NCBI RefSeq assembly: GCF_014202995.1
Contig: NZ_JACHIA010000004.1
Coordinates: 62,001-126,000 of the forward strand
Direction of reading: 5' to 3'
Source: Longimicrobium terrae
GTDB lineage: Bacteria; Gemmatimonadota; Gemmatimonadetes; Longimicrobiales; Longimicrobiaceae
Length of the DNA stretch: 64,000 bases
In this document: positions 30,661-38,650 of the stretch, one piece after another
How positions within the stretch are numbered: position 1 is the first letter of the stretch
How the letters are laid out: each line of letters begins with the position of its first letter
Program-made: the position numbers and the translations under genes
The notes under the pieces: model-generated
Seen by the model: the letters and a program-made list of their open reading frames with translations, nothing else
What the model was told of the DNA's origin: nothing
Database searches by the model: none

Positions 30661-31860
30661 ATGTCTCCCTCCGCGCCACTGCAGATCTTGCTCTTCCGCC
30701 ATCCGGACGATACCGATGTCGCGCCGTATGAGGAGGCGATTGTCGGTGCACTTCAGGGTGGTAAGGCGGCGGGAGGGTACTTTACCAGTGGCGAGGATCT
30801 CGGTATCCAACTTGAGGTGTTCTCTGCAGCCCCGCCAGATTCCCCCGCGGGCACGCTGGACCGCGTTTGTCACACGCTTATTGTGGTTCTCGTAGATGAC
30901 AGCTTCGTTGATACAGGAGACAGTGCACTCTGGATGTGGCTTGGTGCATGCTGGGACCACGTAGCCGCTTCTGATGGGCGCCATGGTATGCAAGCCCTAC
31001 CCATGGAGGAACGCATAGGCAACCGGTTTGTAGCCCGACATTCCGCGTTGTCCAAACTGCAGGTACGGCCAGTCCAGGAGCTAGGAGAGCGCGCCCTTCG
31101 CCCTACCATGCTGGCCTTGAGAACTCTGCACGACTGTCGTGTCCTGCTGGCCGGCGGGCTTCCTACTGTGCCCGGGCACCCGACCGGTTTCCTGCGGCTG
31201 TTTATCAGCCATGCCAAGGTGGATGGGTTGCCCTTGGCGCACGCGCTCATGCACCAGATCGCAAGCATGCCCTGGCTTAGCAGCTTCTACGACGCGCGGG
31301 ATATCCGTGAGGGAGCCAACTGGCAGCGCGAGTTGGAAGAGGGTGTTGGCTCGTCGTTGATCGTGATGCTCCGCACTGACATCTACGACAGCCGTCACTG
31401 GTGTCAGCAAGAGGTGCTGTGGTCGGATGAGTACGCCACACCAGCGGTGCTGGTTGATGCGCGAACATCGCTTCACCTGCCAGCGAACTCGCTGCCTTTC
31501 GATCGCGTGCCAACTGTGCGTATCCCCGACGGGAACCTGATGCGGGTAATCTTTGTCGCGCTTCGCGAAGGATTGCGGTTTCTGTACTTCGTTCGGATGG
31601 TGGAGGAGATGAGGACAGACGCCCGCCTACCTGCACCTGTCGAGTTGCGGGTGTTCTCGTATCCCCCGGGCATGTCCGCCCTGCTGCGTGCTTGCCGTAC
31701 TCTGGCCGCAGTCGATCCAGCAACGCCGCGCTACATACTTTATCCTGATCCCCCGTTGCGGGCCGGCATGTACGAGGCGGCCCAAGCGCTGGTGACCGTG
31801 CATGGAGATGGTGTGTACTTGGTAACCCCGGACACACTGGTCACGATGAGTCGCCCATGA
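30661..31860 (+). CDS. TIR-domain protein with TIR-like N-terminal extension
   Basis: 399 aa. A TIR domain spans about 178-300: LRLFISHAKVDG (box 1), DARDIREGANWQREL, SLIVMLRTDIYDSRHWCQQEV, with Glu251 in the position of the catalytic NADase glutamate. Residues 1-165 also look Rossmann/TIR-like (ILLFRHPDD, TLIVVLVDDSF) but lack that motif. The C-terminus YILYPDPPLRAGMYEAAQALVTVHGDGVYLV is unassigned. TIR enzymes cleave NAD+ and some make cyclic ADP-ribose signals. The stop overlaps the next start (ATGA). An ATG at 30625 is the alternative start. Base composition is visibly less G+C-rich than the flanks, suggesting transfer. Confidence 0.75.
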   Translation: MSPSAPLQILLFRHPDDTDVAPYEEAIVGALQGGKAAGGYFTSGEDLGIQLEVFSAAPPDSPAGTLDRVCHTLIVVLVDDSFVDTGDSALWMWLGACWDHVAASDGRHGMQALPMEERIGNRFVARHSALSKLQVRPVQELGERALRPTMLALRTLHDCRVLLAGGLPTVPGHPTGFLRLFISHAKVDGLPLAHALMHQIASMPWLSSFYDARDIREGANWQRELEEGVGSSLIVMLRTDIYDSRHWCQQEVLWSDEYATPAVLVDARTSLHLPANSLPFDRVPTVRIPDGNLMRVIFVALREGLRFLYFVRMVEEMRTDARLPAPVELRVFSYPPGMSALLRACRTLAAVDPATPRYILYPDPPLRAGMYEAAQALVTVHGDGVYLVTPDTLVTMSRP

Positions 31861-32744
31861 GCGAATTCAAGCGCCCTTTGGCCGGGATTCGCGTAGGGCT
31901 GTCAATCTCCGGAAGCGAAGAGTCCGAGCATCTCGGTTTTCCTAGTTGGCAGGTGAACCGCACCACGCTGTACCTGGTAAACTCGCTGATTGGAATGGGG
32001 GCTGGCGTGGTGTTTGGCCACGATTGGCGGTCGGACGGTGTGATGGCGGCGATCACTGGGTTCGCCAGCCGGGTGCAACTCCAAGGGGATGGCGAGCCTC
32101 TGTTGATCAATATGGTGGCGTGGCCGGACCGGCCTTTCTTAACAGTGGAAGAGCGGGCTCGGCTCGCTCCCAGTTTATGTGTGGAAGAGGCTGGTCTGCC
32201 AGAGGAACTAAGGATGTTCGAGCAGATGCGCAACGCAGAGGGGAATCTATTTGCCTATCTACGTGCACGCGGCCTAACGCACATGCGCCTCCAATTAGCG
32301 GAGCGATCCGCTGCCCGGTTGTGCATCGGAGGGCGGGTCCACGGCTCAAGTGGCCGGTACCCGGGGATTGTAGAAGAAGCGTTGATTGCATTAAATCAGA
32401 ATATGCCCTTGTACTTAGCTGGCATTTGGGGCGGTGCAACGCAGCAAATCATTGATGCTGTGCAGGGGAGAGAGATGCCGAGTACGTTCGGTGGCGACTC
32501 GGGAGTTGGAGCGCTGTACATACGGCCGCCGAACGGGATCGAGGAACGTGCTGAGCTGACGCAGGGGGACCGGGTCTTGGACCCCATCGCCGCGTGGTCG
32601 GCGTTTCGCCACGCGGGTGTGGCCGGACTCATCGGAAATGGACTGACTGAGAGCGAGAATGAGGAACTTTTCAACACACGCGTGCTCAAACGCGTGTCCG
32701 ATTTGGTGCTTGCCGGCCTTTCTCGCCTCCACAAACCAAGCTAA
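31857..32744 (+). CDS. SLOG-like nucleotide-sensing protein
   Basis: 295 aa. The fold signs are VGLSISGSEESEHLG near the N-terminus, GAGVVFGHDWRSDGVMAAI, ARLCIGGRVHGSSGRYPGIVEEALIAL, then MPLYLAGIWGGATQQIIDAV. This is the SLOG/LOG-type pattern of Gly-rich loop, acidic helix and second Gly-rich turn. SLOG domains bind nucleotide-derived ligands, and in Thoeris ThsA the SLOG domain senses the cyclic ADP-ribose isomer made by the TIR protein ThsB. Here it is a stand-alone protein with no SIR2 or membrane part, translated in 4-nt overlap with the TIR gene. The assignment is by motif only; a LOG-type phosphoribohydrolase is the alternative. Confidence 0.55.
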   Translation: MSEFKRPLAGIRVGLSISGSEESEHLGFPSWQVNRTTLYLVNSLIGMGAGVVFGHDWRSDGVMAAITGFASRVQLQGDGEPLLINMVAWPDRPFLTVEERARLAPSLCVEEAGLPEELRMFEQMRNAEGNLFAYLRARGLTHMRLQLAERSAARLCIGGRVHGSSGRYPGIVEEALIALNQNMPLYLAGIWGGATQQIIDAVQGREMPSTFGGDSGVGALYIRPPNGIEERAELTQGDRVLDPIAAWSAFRHAGVAGLIGNGLTESENEELFNTRVLKRVSDLVLAGLSRLHKPS

Positions 32745-32945
32745 AACGATGCGCCGCAACTAGGAAAGCTGCGATGACCGATACCTCGTCTCCGTCACCC
32801 CCCAGCGCCGGCCTTTACCGAACTATTTGTATCTTCTCATCATGTGACACGATCCTCTGGCCAGTGCAGCGCTTAGCCGCACGAGGGAACTCCGCCCGCA
32901 TGGATCGCTCACCGCTCCCCCCAATCCGCTACCATCCGGGAAGAC

Positions 32946-35732
32946 ATGAGCACCGAACTACCCTGTTGGGACGTATTCATTATTCATGCAAGTCCTGATA
33001 AACAGGAAGCTGTGAAGCTCTACGATCTGCTCACCCCTGAGCTCCACGTCTTCCTCGACAAACACTCTATCAATCCGGGTGAGGCGTGGCGCGAGGTCCT
33101 CGATACGGCGTTGCGCGGCGCGTACATCACGGTTGTGCTTGTGTCGCCGCGGATCAGCAACGCCCATTATGCCCAGGAGGAGATCACCATCATTATCGAT
33201 TTGATGCGGAGGTTTCCTGAGCGACATCTGGTTGTTCCGGTGTTTATCGAGGACTTGGAGGAGAAGTCTGCGTCCGCACTGTATGGCCTGCGATCCCGGC
33301 AAGGACTATTTGCTCGGACGGATGAGGAACGGGAGCAGACTGCCGCCCGTCTGGTTACGCTGGTCAGATCCAGGGGGAAGACTGCCCGGATTAGTTGGGA
33401 TGACGTTTGGAGTTCACGCACTGAGCCGTCGAATGGGCGGGAAGGGGGAACAGAAGCGCGCATCCTGTATCCGACGCTCCGCTTCGTCGCCGACTTCGGC
33501 GAAGAAGTACAGGTGCGCTCGCCCACTGAACTAGCAGAGCAACTGGACAGGAATCCGGTCAACGGCCGTGTCTTTCTCTATGGCCGCTACTATGAGTCGA
33601 GTGGGTGGGACAGTGCGAATCCGGGGCTGTGCGCTGCACTTAGAGCGCTCACCGAACAACGCTACCCAAACGACAAGACGGCAGGATTGACGGCGGCACT
33701 TTACCTGCTGGATCCGCAACGTCCTTATCGGAGTGGCACGGAAGTGATGGACAATCTCGTGTCTCTCGCCACGCACTTGAGTTTGCACTCCGACCTGTAC
33801 CAAGTCGCCTTACGCGAACCCCGACACCCACTATGGCTATATCTTGCCGCGCGTACCGAGTCAGCCGTGCGGGAGGGCATGCATGCCTTCTCTGCAGCAT
33901 TCACGTCGCCGCATGATGAAAGTGTTACCGACGACGCGGTCACCACGGCGCTAAGTCGGCTTATTTTGTGGTTGCGCCAGATGGGGGGTGATGTTGGGCT
34001 CACTTTCGAGGGGACGTATCTTTCCGCTCCGGCGGAGATTGCCGGGCTTCCTTACGTGAAGTCTGTAGCGATCGCAGCAGCCCTCACCAACCCCGCCTCC
34101 ATTCTTTCTGTATGGGTACAGGAGCGGGCACCAGAACTTAGCGGACTGGTGGGCGCTTGGCGCCGCGTCCACCCCCGCGATCCTCTGACGCTGGCGTATG
34201 CGGTAGGTCTGGGGGTGAGGGTGGGCCGATTCCAAATTCGTACCCCGGCGGATGTGGTGAATCCTCCGGCTGGATTAGCGTCGGCGCTCTGGGGCGATGA
34301 TGAGGGGGTTCGCGAGTGCGTCGACAGCTATTTGACAACGTTTCATTCTGTGCCACTCGTAATCCCCACGCTGGATCGGCTACGCGCTGTACCGGACGAT
34401 CCTTACGCATTGAGAATGGCGACTTACGTTGCCGGTCACGCTGCCAGTTTCCCGGATCCAGCTGACATTGTGTTGTACAGTCTGCCGGGCATGTTGTTCG
34501 ACGCGTTGCACGCTGCGCACCCCACGGATTCGATAGTCCTGTCCGCGGCAGAGGAGAGAGTCGTCGACCTACTAGTAGTCGAATCGATGCGGGCCCTCGC
34601 CGCGCCAAAACAGCGATTGGAGCGGTTGTCCTCGTTCCTGCGCACCGTCATCCCCCCCGGCGCAAGCCAAGGCGTGGAAGCCCAGCTCTGGTCACGGTTC
34701 CTGCTGTCCTTAGATGACGCACTGGTGCGTGCCTACTGTGAGGGAATCGCCGATCCCCGTATGGCTCTTGAAGTACTTCGCACCGCGGACGCACATATCA
34801 GCGCGGCGCTCGCCAAAACATCTTTCATGAACATCCCTCTCCGCTTCGCGCAACGTTACAGCCGAGAGGAGGCGCGGGCAAGACAACTTGCCGCTACCAT
34901 AGATACGCGAATGGCAGAAGAACTGAGCCACGTTAACCGCACTCTCGCCGCCAGCGAAGCACGAGCTCGAGTTTACTTGAAGGCACGGGCACGCAAAGTA
35001 GGTTATCTCTCTCCCGTATTCCGCTTTGTGGATCGTGCTCGGCTGTCTACGCTCGTCCTCCTCTTTGGGCTGATTGTCTTCGCAGTAACGGCAATCATAC
35101 TCGTCGCGCACTTTCGACGGTTCGCTTACGAATATGGTGTCATTTACCCAGATGAGCCGCGCGGAGCGGTTGATTTGTATTCCGCCATGCTCCTCGGAGT
35201 GAACTCCGTCGGTTTATCGGATAGCCCATTCATGGCGGTGGGACTTGCCATGGTCTCCTGCTTCGTCGTGGGAGTCTGTCTAGTCTCGATCCCCAACCGT
35301 CCGCTCGCGGCAGCTGGAGCAATGGGCGGCGGACTGATCGCAACCATACTAATCGCGTTCCTACGCGACTCTGACGACGCAATTGCCATTTCGACTACGA
35401 TCATAGCTCTGGTCCTGGCGGTATTCGCAATGGTTGTGTATTCAACTCGGCTGTGGTGCACGTACCAAGCGGAGACAAGACGCGAAATTGAGCGTCTGGG
35501 CTGGCCTCGCCATCTTGCTGACGCATTCCAGCAATTGCAGAGCACGGAACACGTTGCTCTGGATCGAATGGAGAAGACTTGGAGAGTGTCGATGCGACGT
35601 GCGATCGCGCTCGCCGACACTCCGGAATTGGCGGTCCTTCCTGACGCACCTGAGATAAAGGACCGCTCTGCGGCTAATTGGACGGTGATCGAAAATGCGG
35701 TGGACGCTACCCTGAAAGTTGGAAGGGTTTGA
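32946..35732 (+). CDS. TIR-domain protein with C-terminal four-helix membrane domain
   Basis: 928 aa. The TIR domain is at 1-150: WDVFIIHASPDKQEAVKLYDLL, VFLDKHSINPGEAWREVLDTAL, ITVVLVSPRISNAHYAQEEI, with Glu78/79 at the catalytic position. Residues about 170-690 form a large uncharacterised, largely helical middle. Membrane spans are at about 699-722, 761-782, 788-806 and 814-836, followed by a 90-residue cytosolic tail. It follows the SLOG gene by 201 nt on the same strand (ATG preceded by GGGAAG). A membrane effector that disrupts the envelope on infection is a reasonable inference; a signalling TIR with a membrane anchor is the alternative. Confidence 0.7.
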   Translation: MSTELPCWDVFIIHASPDKQEAVKLYDLLTPELHVFLDKHSINPGEAWREVLDTALRGAYITVVLVSPRISNAHYAQEEITIIIDLMRRFPERHLVVPVFIEDLEEKSASALYGLRSRQGLFARTDEEREQTAARLVTLVRSRGKTARISWDDVWSSRTEPSNGREGGTEARILYPTLRFVADFGEEVQVRSPTELAEQLDRNPVNGRVFLYGRYYESSGWDSANPGLCAALRALTEQRYPNDKTAGLTAALYLLDPQRPYRSGTEVMDNLVSLATHLSLHSDLYQVALREPRHPLWLYLAARTESAVREGMHAFSAAFTSPHDESVTDDAVTTALSRLILWLRQMGGDVGLTFEGTYLSAPAEIAGLPYVKSVAIAAALTNPASILSVWVQERAPELSGLVGAWRRVHPRDPLTLAYAVGLGVRVGRFQIRTPADVVNPPAGLASALWGDDEGVRECVDSYLTTFHSVPLVIPTLDRLRAVPDDPYALRMATYVAGHAASFPDPADIVLYSLPGMLFDALHAAHPTDSIVLSAAEERVVDLLVVESMRALAAPKQRLERLSSFLRTVIPPGASQGVEAQLWSRFLLSLDDALVRAYCEGIADPRMALEVLRTADAHISAALAKTSFMNIPLRFAQRYSREEARARQLAATIDTRMAEELSHVNRTLAASEARARVYLKARARKVGYLSPVFRFVDRARLSTLVLLFGLIVFAVTAIILVAHFRRFAYEYGVIYPDEPRGAVDLYSAMLLGVNSVGLSDSPFMAVGLAMVSCFVVGVCLVSIPNRPLAAAGAMGGGLIATILIAFLRDSDDAIAISTTIIALVLAVFAMVVYSTRLWCTYQAETRREIERLGWPRHLADAFQQLQSTEHVALDRMEKTWRVSMRRAIALADTPELAVLPDAPEIKDRSAANWTVIENAVDATLKVGRV

Positions 35733-35962
35733 AGCACTGAGACTTCGCGAACCGGCAACCTGTGGTGGCCCGCGATTCATCGAGGAGAAACTTGTGCGAT
35801 TGGAGAAGCAGCATGCTGGCTGTGTCGAGACTATCAGGTACGGGGGCAGAGCGGGCGCGGGCAGAAATCTTCGGGACCGGAACCCGACCACTGATGGGCT
35901 GCGCATACAACGCCTTGAGTCACTCCCGCCCCCGCGCCTGCGATGCTCCTCAAGGGCACGAA

Positions 35963-36829
35963 GTGGGAAGTCGCGTCTTGTGGCACATCTTAGTCGCACT
36001 ACTCTGCGTCAGTTGCGCGCCGAAGCCTGCCCCGCCCTCAACTGACCTCGGAGCAGTTGGTCCTGTCTACGTGGGGATGTCTGCCGATGCCCTGCGGAGA
36101 GCGATCAACGCATCTGATCTAGAGGTGAAATGCAAGGACGAAGAGGCCTTCACGGTTTGTCAAACGGTCCACCGGGGCGGGATGGGTCTTCGCTACGAAC
36201 TCATGTCCGACCGGGTTATCTCCGCTAGCCGGTTCATCGCTACCACCAGTAATGCTGCGGCAACGAAGAGCTTTCATGCGTTATGGACGGCGCGTTACGG
36301 GCCACCGCTCTCTGACACAGTTCTCGGAGTATCGAGCTCCGACCTGATTCAGCACTGGTACCGTGAAGCCGAACACGTTTACCGCGTTCATCACTGCGGA
36401 AGTGATCTACAGGCGTGCTCCGAGACCTCGTTTGAGGTGACGCCTGCGGCAGTCGGCGCCCGACTGATGAGCGAGGTGTGGGATCAACGTGACGCCAGGC
36501 GAGTTATTTGCCGCAGTTGGGACGCGGTGATCGGATACGGGTGCGAGGAATCAAGTGAGCAATACTACGTCGGGGAACTGAGAAGCGGTGAGGTCCTGCG
36601 AATAGCGCTATTGCCAGACGGTGTGCAAGCTTCGCCTCCGGGGATGCTCCTTTTTGAAACTCGGACGTTCGTGAATTGTCCCTACTGCGGACCGAAGTTC
36701 CTTCACTACCGCATGTGGCGGCGCCCTGATGGGCAACTGTACGGTATCGGTTGCCAAAACATCAGTGGGAGTCAGGCTTGCTGGGAGTTGGTCACGAGGT
36801 ATGAGCCATTTGCAATCCTAAGAGGGTGA
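35963..36829 (+). CDS. Hypothetical lipoprotein
   Basis: 288 aa from a GTG at 35963 preceded by CAAGGGCACGAA. VGSRVLWHILVALLCVSCAPKP is a lipoprotein signal (LCVSC). The mature protein has many cysteines (KCKDEEAFTVC, HHCGSDLQAC, NCPYCGP, SQACW) and a region GPVYVGMSADALRRAI resembling small-molecule or protein-binding modules of bacterial lipoproteins. No family recognised. It lies downstream of the TIR/SLOG genes on the same strand, with a 230-nt gap. Membership of the defence cassette is unproven. Confidence 0.5.
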   Translation: MGSRVLWHILVALLCVSCAPKPAPPSTDLGAVGPVYVGMSADALRRAINASDLEVKCKDEEAFTVCQTVHRGGMGLRYELMSDRVISASRFIATTSNAAATKSFHALWTARYGPPLSDTVLGVSSSDLIQHWYREAEHVYRVHHCGSDLQACSETSFEVTPAAVGARLMSEVWDQRDARRVICRSWDAVIGYGCEESSEQYYVGELRSGEVLRIALLPDGVQASPPGMLLFETRTFVNCPYCGPKFLHYRMWRRPDGQLYGIGCQNISGSQACWELVTRYEPFAILRG

Positions 36830-37396
36830 CTTAGATCGAGTAAGATGGGCCTGTGAACTTCCTCCGCAGAATGGCCAGGAGTTTCAACCGCGGCCCGGAG
36901 CTGGGGGGCGAGCGGTGTGTCGCGCTTAGCCGGGGTGAGATAGCTGCGGCTGACCTTCAAACGAGTCCTGTCCCAACCAGCCTATGAACAGAATGTGTAG
37001 CACTGAACCGGCTTTGGACACACTGTGATGATCTTAGGTGCGCGTGGAGCCTGTGATGCTCAACAATCTATCCGGTCAGTCGTGGATTCAGATGAAGGCC
37101 GCCGCGTTGCAATTCCCTCCTCAATCGACCCAACGAACTCGACAGCGTGACGGAAGAGGAGAAAGCGCGCTGCGGCGCGGTATGAGCGGGGCGCCCGCAG
37201 CCTCTGGATCACACGCTCGCGCGGCTCGTCGACGAATTCACGGGGACTGCTGCAGGAGCCAGGGTATCAGCGGGTGCCCCCCTCTGCGGGCAAGTTTGCC
37301 GGAATCTGGATCTCGCGGTGCACCCACCGCACGGAAAGGGCACAGCCGAAAGTCGGCTGCGCCGTTTCTGCCCGAAGGCAGGTAATTCGGCGCATG
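36830..37396. other. Intergenic with a candidate terminator for the mob operon
   Basis: No gene supported. A stem GGCACAGCCGA (37339-37349) / TCGGCTGCGCC (37353-37363), read on the minus strand, is followed by a CTTTCC tract and sits just past the traF stop. It may terminate the minus-strand mobilisation operon. Confidence 0.4.
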
Positions 37397-38017
37397 TCAC
37401 TCCAACCTGCTCCGTTGCACGCATGCAACCGGACCGCAACGGGTGGGGCGGAGCCCCCGCGCACGGAGCGATGATCGCTGCCGGTCCGTCAGCCAAGTGA
37501 GCAGTGGCTGCATTGTTCCGGAAATCTGATCCCGCCGGACCACTCCCAGGTACCGGCTGTCGAAGGAGCCCTCCGCGTACGGTGAATGAAGCCAGACCTC
37601 GCCGGGGCCGAGTACGATCAGCCCGAACGTGCTCGCTGGCACGGGCCAGCCCGCCGAGTCACGCGGGCGGGTGCCGCTCCTCGGGAGCATCCAGCCGTTG
37701 ATCCAGACGCCCGTCTGGGTGTGGATGACCGTGTCACCGGCACCCGCCACGACCGGCTTGGCGAGCATCCACGTACCATGCGGGCATGGGCCGCGTCGCC
37801 GGCCGCCCGCATACGGCCGTCCGGCCGTCGTCCTCGCTTCCGCTTCCCGCATGCAGAATCGGACTACGTCGCCGACAACGGGGGCGCCCGAATGTGCGCG
37901 CCACAGCCCGATCGGCGCGCTCTCCGTACGGATGAAATGGAGGTTGAGGAGCGGCACCGGGAGCGCGAGCGCGATTGCTGCGCCGAGAGGCCAGAGCGCC
38001 TTCAGCTGTGCCCTCAC
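37397..38017 (-). CDS. traF: TraF-like conjugative signal peptidase (copy 2)
   Basis: 206 aa. N-terminal membrane span (LWPLGAAIALALPVPLL), Ser33 in TESAPIGLWR and Lys87 in GTWMLAKPVVAGAGDTV form the S26 catalytic pair. Downstream boxes are GVWINGWMLPRS and VWLHSPYAEGSFDSRYLGVV. The family matures pilins or other transfer proteins at the membrane. It is the last gene of the minus-strand operon mobC-mobA-lipoprotein-traF and overlaps the lipoprotein gene by 4 nt. No other type IV secretion genes are in this window, so the element may be mobilisable rather than self-transmissible, or the rest may lie beyond the right edge. Confidence 0.8.
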   Translation of the reverse strand: MRAQLKALWPLGAAIALALPVPLLNLHFIRTESAPIGLWRAHSGAPVVGDVVRFCMREAEARTTAGRPYAGGRRRGPCPHGTWMLAKPVVAGAGDTVIHTQTGVWINGWMLPRSGTRPRDSAGWPVPASTFGLIVLGPGEVWLHSPYAEGSFDSRYLGVVRRDQISGTMQPLLTWLTDRQRSSLRARGLRPTRCGPVACVQRSRLE

Positions 38018-38607
38018 GGGGCCTGCCGCGGCAGCGCGGTGCGAAGGGGCAGCCGATTCCGCGGCGCCGCGAACCCGCCCCCGACGACCAGTCGTTCAGG
38101 TCCGCGTGCCGGCCCTTCCGGGGCGCGCTCCAGAGCGACCAGGTAGCTGCCCACCAGCCCGCCCGCAGGATCCCGCTCGATCACGAGCTCGCCCGCCATG
38201 CCGCGATAGGTCACGCCGTCGTCCGCCGGAACCTGTGCCTCCGCCCACGCGAGCCGCGCCAGCTGGTCGGCCCCGGGGACCACGCCGGGCCCGTGGATGC
38301 GGAAGCGGCCCGGCTGAATGACGGAATCGGCCAGGTTAGGGACTATCAGCGTGATCGCCGTTCCCCCCGGCCCGGGCGTCATGCAGGTCAGCATCACCGC
38401 GTAGCGACCTACCTGCGCATCGGGCGCCGTGGGCGTGCGGTCGATGTAGAAGACTGCGTGGCCCTCGTCGGGCGATGCGCCGGGCTCCTCCTGGGTGCAG
38501 CGGCCGAGTCCCGCCCGGGCGTCGGCGCGGCGGTCAGCGAGGTCGCCGTCGGCCGGCCTGCATGCGGCGGCGCAGGCGACCAGGGCGGCGAACGAGATGG
38601 TTCTCAT
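38014..38607 (-). CDS. Mobilisation-operon lipoprotein of unknown function
   Basis: 197 aa. MRTISFAALVACAAACRPAD carries a lipobox-like AAAC. The mature part predicts a beta-sandwich: GRYAVMLTCMTPGPGGTAITLIVPNL, RFRIHGPGVVPGADQ, MAGELVIERDPAGGLVGSYLVALERA. The start at 38607 is 43 nt after the mobA stop and the gene overlaps traF by 4 nt. A frameshifted duplicate is at 29645-30233. It could be an entry-exclusion or envelope transfer protein given the setting (inference only). Confidence 0.6.
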   Translation of the reverse strand: MRTISFAALVACAAACRPADGDLADRRADARAGLGRCTQEEPGASPDEGHAVFYIDRTPTAPDAQVGRYAVMLTCMTPGPGGTAITLIVPNLADSVIQPGRFRIHGPGVVPGADQLARLAWAEAQVPADDGVTYRGMAGELVIERDPAGGLVGSYLVALERAPEGPARGPERLVVGGGFAAPRNRLPLRTALPRQAP

Positions 38608-38650
38608 GCTGATCCAGATGCGAGAGGTGAGCGGGGGAGGAGGGCAGCAG

